NCBI GenBank assembly: GCA_030526935.1
Contig: JAUNBY010000195.1
Span: 1 to 6,196 of the forward strand
Source of the DNA: Clostridia bacterium
Lineage (GTDB): Bacteria; Bacillota; Clostridia; Christensenellales; Aristaeellaceae
Length of the DNA: 6,196 nucleotides
Direction of reading: 5' to 3'
Positions within the stretch are counted from its first letter, which is position 1; the number at the start of each line of letters is the position of its first letter. Of the stretch, positions 1 through 6,038 are shown piece by piece. The notes under the pieces are model-generated. The model searched no databases. It was not told where the DNA came from and worked only from the letters and a program-made list of their open reading frames with translations. Position numbers and translations under genes: made by a program.

Positions 1-4
1 GACA

Positions 5-11
5 TAGGAGG
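5..11 (+). promoter_or_regulatory. Ribosome binding site that selects the start of the first esterase gene
   Basis: TAGGAGG is a near-perfect anti-Shine-Dalgarno match. It lies one base before the ATG at 13 but seven bases before the in-frame ATG at 19. The seven-base spacing is the normal one, so the ATG at 19 is the likely start. No promoter is visible because only four bases precede this site; the gene may be internal to a longer operon. Confidence 0.8.
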
Positions 12-18
12 AATGATC

Positions 19-1305
19 ATGGTTCACGGAAAAAAGAGTTATCTGGTAGTATTCCTGCTCGTTTTATCGCTCGCGCTTTCGACGGCGCTGGCCGAGGGCG
101 GCGTGACTGTTGAGGCGAACCCCGATTCCGCGACCGGATACACCGCGACGTTCACCTACGAAGACCCGGACGCGGCGCGCGTTCAGATAAAGGGTGGATT
201 CACGTTTTACCGTCCCGGAGACATATACGCCCTTTCTAACGGAAGGTTGAATTTAGATGGCAGCATTGCCGATCCCGAGCACCTTCTCACTCCTGAAACT
301 TGGGAACCGGGAGCCTCGCGTTTTGGAGATTCGGGATATGTTGCGGACATGACCTTTGACGAAGCGACGGGATCATGGAAAACAAGCGTGAACCTTCCCG
401 GCGGCTCTTATCTGTACCAATTCGTGGTTACCGATTCCGAGGGAAACGAGACGACGGTTACTGATCCGGCCAATATACCTTCCGTAAACGCGCTTGGAGC
501 CAATCAGGAGCGCAGCCAGTTCTATGTTTCATATAATCCGGAAAAACAGGCTGAAAGCGACGATTGGACGTTCGTTTTGCCGATAGACGACGAATCCGCC
601 AAGGGCGAGATACTTTGGCTTGAATACGAGGGTGCGACGTTTGAGGGCAGCGAATCAAACGCCCAGCAGATGATGATTTACCTTCCCGCGGGTTACGACG
701 CCGGAAGCGAAAAGCCCTATAAGGTGCTTTACCTCTGTCACGGCGGCGGCGGCGAGGAAGGCGATTGGTTCCATCAGGGCAACGCTCATAACATCGTAGA
801 CAGATTGATAGCCTCCGGGCAGACCGAACCTTTCATAATCGCGGCCATAGACATTTCAAGCGGAACCGACGCCGAACTGGTAGCCAATGTTTTGGAATAT
901 ACGATACCCTTCATGCAGGATAATTACAACGCGTCCGCGGAAGTTGAGGATCGCGCTTTCGCGGGACTCTCCAAAGGCGGAAAGCTCACCTACGCGGCGT
1001 ATCAGCTCGCTTCCGATCAATTCGGGTATTTCGGAGTGTTCAGCGTGGGGCATCCCAGCTCCGATTACTCCATACTCGACGCCGTAGCGCTCAATGAGCC
1101 TGTTCTTTACCTGGCAGTAGGTTACGCGGACAACACCCTGGATTACGCATTCCAGGCCGGACAGGTTCCCATGGCTCCATTCAGCGTATATCTGAGCGAT
1201 GTCGGGGTTGATTACGTTGGCCTGAACGTAGTCGAGGGAGGACACGACTGGTTCACCTGGCCGCAGACGCTCAGGGATTTTGTAGCGACTGCTCTTTGGA
1301 AGTAG
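19..1305 (+). CDS. Secreted CE1-type esterase with N-terminal CBM48/E-set-like domain
   Basis: Numbering is from the ATG at 19 (428 residues). Residues 1-25 form a signal peptide with a Lys-containing start, a long Leu/Val core and an ALA signal-peptidase I site before EGG. Residues about 33-165 form a beta-rich module (YEDPDAARVQIKGGF, then EATGSWKTSVNLPGGSYLYQF and TDPAN), the pattern of CBM48/isoamylase-N-like modules that precede CE1 esterases. Residues about 195-428 are an esterase domain of the enterochelin-esterase/feruloyl-esterase type: oxyanion motif HGGGG at H241, DWFHQGNAHNIVDRLIASG, nucleophile GLSKGG with S318, probable acid D371 in VGYAD, and H409 in GGHDWFTW. Such enzymes cleave acyl esters, often acetyl or feruloyl groups on xylan, outside the cell; the substrate here is inferred only. 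It is a paralog of the gene at 4480, and both end in LWK. The nucleophile motif has Lys where the family usually has Met, and the loop before the nucleophile is about seven residues shorter than in the paralog. An alternative start at 13 would add two residues. Confidence 0.9.
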   Translation: MVHGKKSYLVVFLLVLSLALSTALAEGGVTVEANPDSATGYTATFTYEDPDAARVQIKGGFTFYRPGDIYALSNGRLNLDGSIADPEHLLTPETWEPGASRFGDSGYVADMTFDEATGSWKTSVNLPGGSYLYQFVVTDSEGNETTVTDPANIPSVNALGANQERSQFYVSYNPEKQAESDDWTFVLPIDDESAKGEILWLEYEGATFEGSESNAQQMMIYLPAGYDAGSEKPYKVLYLCHGGGGEEGDWFHQGNAHNIVDRLIASGQTEPFIIAAIDISSGTDAELVANVLEYTIPFMQDNYNASAEVEDRAFAGLSKGGKLTYAAYQLASDQFGYFGVFSVGHPSSDYSILDAVALNEPVLYLAVGYADNTLDYAFQAGQVPMAPFSVYLSDVGVDYVGLNVVEGGHDWFTWPQTLRDFVATALWK

Positions 1306-1423
1306 GAAATATTCATAAAGCACTCCGTGCCAGAGGAGGGATGCAGTTATAACGACATAAAGCAACGGACAATCGCCACTATCCCATGTACACTACAACA
1401 ACAATAAGAAAGGAAGAAATCAA

Positions 1424-3220
1424 ATGAAGCGGTTACTTGGAATTTTAATGGTTTTGATAATGTCAATAGGTTGCGTCGGCGCGTTCGCGGAGGCTAGCGT
1501 AGTCGATGGGGCGAGGTTTGAAGCGGTCGCCGACGTAGGCGGCATAGAAGGAAGCAGCTTCTATATTTACATCCCCTCCAATATGGAGGTTCCCTTTCCG
1601 ATGATGACGCCGGTCGTATATGTGTACGGCGACGAGCCTTACTCCGACGAGGACGCGGCGTGGGACATGATTACCGCCGCCGGACTCGACGTTATCGCCG
1701 AGGATGAAAAGGCCGTGATCATCGCCGTCAATCCCGTGGGCGAAAACTGGGGAGCGGACGACATAGACGTATATGAAGCCATCATGCAATACATATCCTT
1801 CGTAGACGGCGTCGAAAAAATCACCTACCACAGCCTGCAGTACGCCATAGGAGAAGGCTCCGGAGCGACCTTCATCAACGACTACCTCTCGCATAACTGC
1901 AAGCGCCTCGCGGCGGTCATGACCATCGGAGGAGATATAGGCTACAACGTACCTCAACTGCCGCTTCCCGCCTACATCGTCGGCGGCAGCGACGAGGCGG
2001 TGGAATACTACATCCGCGCTAACGACGGCACGTTCATCGACGATAACAACGAGGTTCTTCCGACCTCTGGCCGCGTCGATGCGACCATAGAGTACTACCG
2101 CAGTTTCTGGGAAACTGAACAGGCCGAGGACAAGACGACCCATATTTTCACATATGACGACGCGAAGCGCGTTATAGTAAGCAATTCAGACGCCACATCC
2201 ATCACTTCCGAGCTTGTCGAGGATTGCTGGAACAGCCTGTTCCGCTATACCGCCCGCATCTGCCTGACCGCCAATTTCTGGCAGTACACTGCCGACAACT
2301 ACAACGACACTACCTTCACTCTCGTAAGGCGTCCGAACTATGACGAAGCCGGCATGGAAATCTACCGCGTAGATCCCACCGAGCAGGATATCTGGACGGA
2401 AATCGGCGAGGTTGGGAGCAGGAGCTATCCCTACTGGTATGAATTCGTTCCGGCGGCCGTGCAGGAAGCCATGGACAATAATACCGGCGAGACCTTCCCG
2501 CTGTTCCTCTGCTTTCACGGCGGCGGAGACCATCCCATCTACGAGGCGGAGTCCGTCGGCTGGGCGCAGTTGGCGATTGACAACGATATAATCATGGTCG
2601 CCCCGAACGGAAGCGGCGCCGAAGAATTCAACAAGCTCATAGATTACATGATCGAGAAATACCCCGTCGATATCACCCGCATCTACGCGGGCGGCTTCTC
2701 AGGCGGCGCGGGCAGCACTCTTAACCTCTCCAACGCCTATCCGGAGCGCCTGGCGGCGGTCGCTCCCCAGAGCCGCGTGAGCGGGCCTTACTACACCGAC
2801 TTGCTCGAGAAGCTCGACAGCTACGGCTATGACCTCGACCTGCCCATCTGCGTTGTCGGCCAGGGCGTAGAGACCGAGTCCACCAATAATAACTATGAAT
2901 ACGTATGGCACGACTGCCTTGAGATCATCACGCAGATAAATGAAATCGCGACGCCCGACATGGGAGCGCTCAACTTCAACAAGTATCCCTACTGGGGCTT
3001 CGAGACCGAAAACGAGCTTCGCTTCGGCTCGCCCTATCCGTTCGCCATATGGACGAGCGAGCTTAGCGACGCGGACGGCGTGCCGCTTCTCAAGCTCATG
3101 CACACCGAGCAAACCACCCACACACACTATCCTAAGTATGCCAATCACATCTGGGAGTGGATGAGCCAGTTCACGCGCGACGCCGAAACTCACGAGGTCG
3201 TGTACACCCCCGCCGCTTAA
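1424..3220 (+). CDS. Secreted tandem-domain PHB-depolymerase/LpqC-like esterase with a degenerate first domain
   Basis: 598 residues; a GGAAG-type ribosome binding site at 1412-1416 sits seven bases before ATG. Residues 1-22 are a signal peptide ending AFA before EAS. Residues about 25-276 and about 335-590 are two copies of an alpha/beta-hydrolase fold. The second copy has the oxyanion motif HGGG at H365, nucleophile motif GFSGG with S426 following YPVDITRIYAG, and H566 as probable catalytic His (THTHYPKYANHIWEW). Its acid position reads VGQGVE instead of the usual GTAD, so E483 may serve. The first copy keeps the fold landmarks (RLAAVMTIGG; PAYIVGGSD with D190) but reads YGDE instead of HGG, EGSGA around S146 instead of GxSxG, and T258 where the His should be. 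It is therefore probably non-catalytic. The second domain resembles the next gene, including the tail FTRDAETHEVV against FSRDTETSELI. Known relatives act on polyhydroxyalkanoate or on acetyl/feruloyl esters; secretion and context favour plant polysaccharide esters, as inference. C17 in SIGC is a weak lipobox-like alternative. Confidence 0.85.
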   Translation: MKRLLGILMVLIMSIGCVGAFAEASVVDGARFEAVADVGGIEGSSFYIYIPSNMEVPFPMMTPVVYVYGDEPYSDEDAAWDMITAAGLDVIAEDEKAVIIAVNPVGENWGADDIDVYEAIMQYISFVDGVEKITYHSLQYAIGEGSGATFINDYLSHNCKRLAAVMTIGGDIGYNVPQLPLPAYIVGGSDEAVEYYIRANDGTFIDDNNEVLPTSGRVDATIEYYRSFWETEQAEDKTTHIFTYDDAKRVIVSNSDATSITSELVEDCWNSLFRYTARICLTANFWQYTADNYNDTTFTLVRRPNYDEAGMEIYRVDPTEQDIWTEIGEVGSRSYPYWYEFVPAAVQEAMDNNTGETFPLFLCFHGGGDHPIYEAESVGWAQLAIDNDIIMVAPNGSGAEEFNKLIDYMIEKYPVDITRIYAGGFSGGAGSTLNLSNAYPERLAAVAPQSRVSGPYYTDLLEKLDSYGYDLDLPICVVGQGVETESTNNNYEYVWHDCLEIITQINEIATPDMGALNFNKYPYWGFETENELRFGSPYPFAIWTSELSDADGVPLLKLMHTEQTTHTHYPKYANHIWEWMSQFTRDAETHEVVYTPAA

Positions 3221-3225
3221 GCGGC
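3212..3225. repeat. Perfect palindrome over the stop codon of the tandem-domain esterase
   Basis: GCCGCTTAAGCGGC is a 14-base perfect palindrome centred on the TAA stop (3218-3220). As RNA it could form a 5-bp stem with a four-base loop, directly followed by the stronger hairpin at 3231-3257. A role is not evident from the sequence. Confidence 0.6.
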
Positions 3226-3230
3226 CGTTT

Positions 3231-3257
3231 CCCCGCGCCGCGTGTCGCGGCGCGGGG
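3231..3257 (+). repeat. GC-rich intercistronic hairpin without U-tract
   Basis: CCCCGCGCCGCG pairs perfectly with CGCGGCGCGGGG around a three-base TGT loop, a 12-bp stem that is almost all G and C. The bases that follow are GAGACTTGAAGGAGG, with no run of T, so it does not fit an intrinsic terminator. It begins ten bases after the stop codon of the tandem-domain gene and ends nine bases before the AGGAGG of the next gene. Plausible roles, inferred, are protection of the upstream mRNA 3' end, a processing boundary, or partial attenuation that lowers expression of the downstream pair. Confidence 0.75.
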
Positions 3258-3281
3258 GAGACTTGAAGGAGGAAGCTACTC

Positions 3282-4424
3282 ATGAAAAAGCTTATTGCAT
3301 TCGTACTGCTGACGTGTATGGCGCTTTGTACCGTCTCGCTGGCCGAAAGTGATTACGTGTATGAGATGAAATATCTTTATGGTACGCATTTTGATTGCCT
3401 ATGGATAGAAAACGAGCCTACGTTCGGCGAATTAGTAGCCTTTCAATCGAGTTCTGATTTCGATCTCGAGGCGTTTATAAACAGCGCCGCGGGCGAGCAG
3501 ACCGCGAAAAATTTCTATACCTATATTACCTTCGCTAAGGACGAGATGAACCCGAGTCTTGTGGAATACTGGGCGCGTAAGGGCCTTGACAAGGTGTTGT
3601 ACGGCGGAGAAAACCCCGATGATCTGACCGATAAATACTTTGTCTACTGTCCGACGAACCCCGTAGATGGAGAAGTATTCCCGCTGCTTTTCGTCAATCA
3701 CGGAGGCTCCGAGCCAGCTTATCAGGCGGAAACCTTCGGATTTTGCGAAATCGCCGCTCGCGAGAGGATAATTCTCGTGATGGCAGAAAATACAAGCGCC
3801 GATAACCTTCGCGCGATATATGAACAGGTGAAAGCCGATTATCCCATCGATGAAACCCGCGTATACGCGACCGGAAGTTCGGCTGGAGCGGCGGCTTCCA
3901 AAAACCTGGCTGCCGCATATCCCGAAATGCTTGCGGCTATAGCGCCTTTGGATGCCGCTCCCGGTTTCGGCGAGGGCGACGAGGAATCACGCGCCAAAAT
4001 TTCTGAAATCGAGATGCCTATGATATTCATCGTCGGAACCGCCGACAAGTACAACAATCATCAACTTGGCGCGTCGACGTGGAATCCGAATACAGTCGTT
4101 CAGTGGAATCAGCTTCTTTCCATGCAGGGACATGACGATTACCAGGTTACGCCCGAACAGTCGCGCGCGCTCATTGACGATTCTCTCAACATAGTTGAGC
4201 ATTTGGCGGGACTTCGTGCGGAGAACAGCTATGTCCGCCACTACGACAACACCCGGATCTATATGAATTCTTTTACAAATGACGAGGGCTTGGACAATCT
4301 CGTGTTCGTGCTGGTTGAAAACAAGGGTCATCTTCCGTGCGGCTTCGACGCGGAGATCGCATGGGAGTTCTTGAGTCGCTTCTCGCGCGACACTGAAACA
4401 TCCGAGCTTATAATCAACGCCTGA
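3282..4424 (+). CDS. Secreted single-domain PHB-depolymerase/LpqC-like esterase
   Basis: 380 residues; AGGAGG at 3267-3272 is nine bases before ATG. Residues 1-21 form a signal peptide (MKKLIAF..., SLA before ESD). Residues about 22-115 are an N-terminal extension that I do not recognise. The hydrolase core follows: FVNHGG oxyanion region (H140), ADYPIDETRVYATGSSAG with nucleophile S200, LAAIAPLDA, IVGTAD with acid D255, and NKGH with H350, so the full triad is present. About 95 residues separate the acid from the His, long enough to hold a lid-like insertion. The tail WEFLSRFSRD matches the second domain of the preceding gene, which marks the two as paralogs. The family (poly(3-hydroxybutyrate) depolymerase/LpqC, COG3509-like) includes extracellular feruloyl and acetylxylan esterases; the acyl substrate here is unknown. 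It sits in the middle of the operon, 61 bases after its paralog and 55 before the CE1-type gene. Confidence 0.87.
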   Translation: MKKLIAFVLLTCMALCTVSLAESDYVYEMKYLYGTHFDCLWIENEPTFGELVAFQSSSDFDLEAFINSAAGEQTAKNFYTYITFAKDEMNPSLVEYWARKGLDKVLYGGENPDDLTDKYFVYCPTNPVDGEVFPLLFVNHGGSEPAYQAETFGFCEIAARERIILVMAENTSADNLRAIYEQVKADYPIDETRVYATGSSAGAAASKNLAAAYPEMLAAIAPLDAAPGFGEGDEESRAKISEIEMPMIFIVGTADKYNNHQLGASTWNPNTVVQWNQLLSMQGHDDYQVTPEQSRALIDDSLNIVEHLAGLRAENSYVRHYDNTRIYMNSFTNDEGLDNLVFVLVENKGHLPCGFDAEIAWEFLSRFSRDTETSELIINA

Positions 4425-4452
4425 AACGGTCTGCGCGTAAGCGCGGAACGTT
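4425..4452 (+). repeat. Intercistronic hairpin with GNRA-type loop
   Basis: Starting right after the TGA at 4422-4424, AACG pairs with CGTT, then after one G-A mismatch TCTGCGC pairs with GCGCGGA (one T-G wobble), closing on a GTAA loop (GUAA in RNA, a stable GNRA tetraloop). The bases that follow are GAAGAATAAAAAG, without a T-run, so it is not a normal terminator. The ribosome binding site AAGGAGAG of the next gene is at 4466-4473, outside the stem. It parallels the hairpin in the preceding intergenic gap in position but not in sequence. Confidence 0.65.
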
Positions 4453-4479
4453 GAAGAATAAAAAGAAGGAGAGACCAAC

Positions 4480-5832
4480 ATGAAAAAACTGCTATCGCTG
4501 ATTCTCACCCTGTGCCTTATCATGACCTGCGCAGCCGCGTTTGCCGCGACTTACGAGGGCATGACCCAAGAGGAATTCAACGCGCTCGAAGCTACTACCG
4601 TCGTTAAATCCGACGATTCCCCGACAGGCTACTACGTGACCTTCCGCTACAAGGATCCCGACGCGACCCGCGTTCGCATATACGGAGAATGGAGCTTCTC
4701 CGATCCCGCGCTGGCTTCGTTTGTCACCAGCGAAAACGCCTCCCCTGATGAGTGGGAGGACGGCGACATAGTCTGGAAGACCAGCAGTTGGCCGACCGCC
4801 GACATGGCGCTTAACGAGGAAACGGGCGTTTGGAGCTACACCATCCCGCTTCCCACCGGCACATGGTGCTATCGCTACTACGTAGGCGGCGTCGAGGGTG
4901 CGGAGCTTACCGACTACACCGACGCCGTTATGGTCGCCGATCCTGCCAATGTCAATTACCTGGCTGATCCCAATGAGGTAGGCGGAGAACAGCTTTTGAC
5001 CGCGGTATACGTTCCCTACGACGAGGTCAAGCAGGCTAAGACCATCACTCGTTTTGAAGAAGCGCCGCGCGATGGCGAAAACGGAACTGTCGAATATGAA
5101 ACTGTAACCCTGGAAAGCGGACTTACCACCAGCTACGCGATTTACCTGCCCTATGAGTACGACGCGCAGCGCGACGACGCGTATCCCATGCTGATACTGT
5201 TCCACGGCGGCGGCGGTTACTATGGTAGCTGGTTCACCAACGGCATGGTCAACATACTCGACAATATGATAGCCGAAGGTCGCCTGGAACCCACTATCGT
5301 GGTCACCCCCTGCGGACAGGATTTCCCGGATCCCAATTACAGCTGGGATCGCCCGGCGCTTCTCGATTACGTGCTCAACACCATCATCCCCAACATGACC
5401 GAGAAATACAACGCGTCTGACGACCCCGCTCGCCGCGCATTTGCCGGACTTTCGATGGGTGGAGCGACCACAGCCTACACGCTTTTCAATCACACAGAAG
5501 AGTTCGACACTTATATAATGCTCAGCGCGCCGTTCCTCGGCGACATTCAGCCCGACTTTACAATGCCCGAACTGAAGGAAAAGAATCTGTTCCCCGGTTA
5601 TGGCGATTATGATTTCGTCGTGACGCGCTCGCTTTACCACCTCGAGCCGGACGCGGACGGCAATCTCATCCCGCTGATGAGCGCCAAGTCGGAAGGAAGC
5701 ACATTTGAATACGTCGTCGGCCTCAATAACGAGGGCGTAGAAATCATGACGGTCAACTATCCCTATGGACACGACTGGGTGCTATGGCGCAAGTTGATGG
5801 TAAAGGTATTTGACGACGTGCTCTGGAAATAA
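4480..5832 (+). CDS. Secreted CE1-type esterase with N-terminal CBM48/E-set-like domain (canonical active site)
   Basis: 450 residues; AAGGAGAG at 4466-4473 lies six bases before ATG. Residues 1-22 are a signal peptide (MKKLLSL..., AFA before ATY). Residues about 45-165 are the CBM48/E-set-like module: YKDPDATRVRIYGEWSF, EETGVWSYTIPLPTGTWCYRYY and ADPANVNYL. Residues about 205-450 form the esterase domain: FHGGGG at H242, SWFTNGMVNILDNMIAEG, TIIPNMTEKYNAS, RRAFAGLSMGG with nucleophile S325, probable acid D378 in GYGDYDF, and H431 in YGHDWVLW. GLSMGG and the N-I-L-D-N-M-I-A-E-G stretch are typical of CE1 feruloyl/acetylxylan esterases and enterochelin-esterase-like proteins. The N-terminal module may bind carbohydrate or pack over the active site; no binding residues can be assigned here. 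It is the last gene of the run and is followed eleven bases later by a terminator. Compared with its paralog at 19-1305 it is 22 residues longer and keeps the standard nucleophile motif, so it is the better candidate for robust activity. Confidence 0.92.
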   Translation: MKKLLSLILTLCLIMTCAAAFAATYEGMTQEEFNALEATTVVKSDDSPTGYYVTFRYKDPDATRVRIYGEWSFSDPALASFVTSENASPDEWEDGDIVWKTSSWPTADMALNEETGVWSYTIPLPTGTWCYRYYVGGVEGAELTDYTDAVMVADPANVNYLADPNEVGGEQLLTAVYVPYDEVKQAKTITRFEEAPRDGENGTVEYETVTLESGLTTSYAIYLPYEYDAQRDDAYPMLILFHGGGGYYGSWFTNGMVNILDNMIAEGRLEPTIVVTPCGQDFPDPNYSWDRPALLDYVLNTIIPNMTEKYNASDDPARRAFAGLSMGGATTAYTLFNHTEEFDTYIMLSAPFLGDIQPDFTMPELKEKNLFPGYGDYDFVVTRSLYHLEPDADGNLIPLMSAKSEGSTFEYVVGLNNEGVEIMTVNYPYGHDWVLWRKLMVKVFDDVLWK

Positions 5833-5842
5833 TCGAACAATC

Positions 5843-5879
5843 AAAACGCCCCGTCCCGGTGTTTCGGACGGGGCGTTTT
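5843..5879 (+). terminator. Intrinsic terminator of the esterase operon, probably bidirectional
   Basis: AAAACGCCCCGTCC (5843-5856) pairs perfectly over 14 bp with GGACGGGGCGTTTT (5866-5879) around a nine-base loop. It begins eleven bases after the last stop codon. The GC stem flanked by an A-run on the left and a T-run on the right gives a U-tract on either strand. It could therefore also stop transcription arriving from the convergent gene at the right edge, though that gene ends about 160 bases away. Confidence 0.93.
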
Positions 5880-5918
5880 ATATCAGGCGCTTCGCGTTGC
5901 CACAGGTTCCCGCGGGGA

Positions 5919-5932
5919 TTGCGTATGCGCAA
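5919..5932. repeat. Short inverted repeat in the convergent intergenic region
   Basis: TTGCG and CGCAA flank a TATG loop, a 5-bp stem. There is no T-run next to it on either strand. It is one of several small GC-rich stems in the gene-free stretch 5881-6038 and could be chance. Confidence 0.35.
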
Positions 5933-5947
5933 CCATCCGCTGTGCCC

Positions 5948-5966
5948 GTAAGCGCAATGCGCTTAC
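5948..5966. repeat. Inverted repeat in the convergent intergenic region
   Basis: GTAAGCGC and GCGCTTAC form a perfect 8-bp stem around AAT. It lies between the esterase operon terminator and the 3' end of the minus-strand gene. Neither side has a T-run, so it is not a good intrinsic terminator. It might mark a 3'-UTR structure of the convergent transcript or a dispersed palindromic element; a single copy here cannot decide. Confidence 0.5.
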
Positions 5967-6038
5967 CCTGCGCCGGCCGGACAGTTCGCGGTTTGCGCGG
6001 GCATTACGGCGATCGACAGAAATCCGGATTGAAATGGT

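Noticed and set aside
1333..1352. AGGAGG followed by ATGCAGTTATAA, a possible leader peptide before the tandem esterase gene
   Set aside because: The site is only one base from the ATG and the frame is three codons long; there is no attenuator-like structure next to it.
1303..1407. Possible stop-codon readthrough: the frame stays open for 33 codons after the TAG of the first esterase
   Set aside because: The paralog ends at the same LWK with TAA, so the natural C-terminus is reached at the TAG. The extension (KHSVPEEGCSYND...) has no family similarity that I can see.
1424..1495. Lipoprotein signal (SIGC at residues 14-17) in the tandem esterase
   Set aside because: The position -3 residue is Ser rather than Leu, and a good signal-peptidase I site (AFA before EAS) follows, matching the other three proteins. 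Kept only as a weak alternative.
3231..3257. Intrinsic terminator between the second and third genes
   Set aside because: The stem is strong but no T-run follows; the next bases lead straight into a ribosome binding site.
4492..5772. Long open frame of 426 codons on the minus strand opposite the fourth esterase gene
   Set aside because: It lies wholly antisense to a gene with clear family motifs, signal peptide and ribosome binding site. Its translation shows no recognisable motif; long antisense frames are expected when codon choice is GC-biased.
5881..6038. Possible small RNA or tRNA gene in the gene-free stretch
   Set aside because: No cloverleaf, no T-arm motif and no promoter-terminator pair can be made out; only short separate stems are visible.
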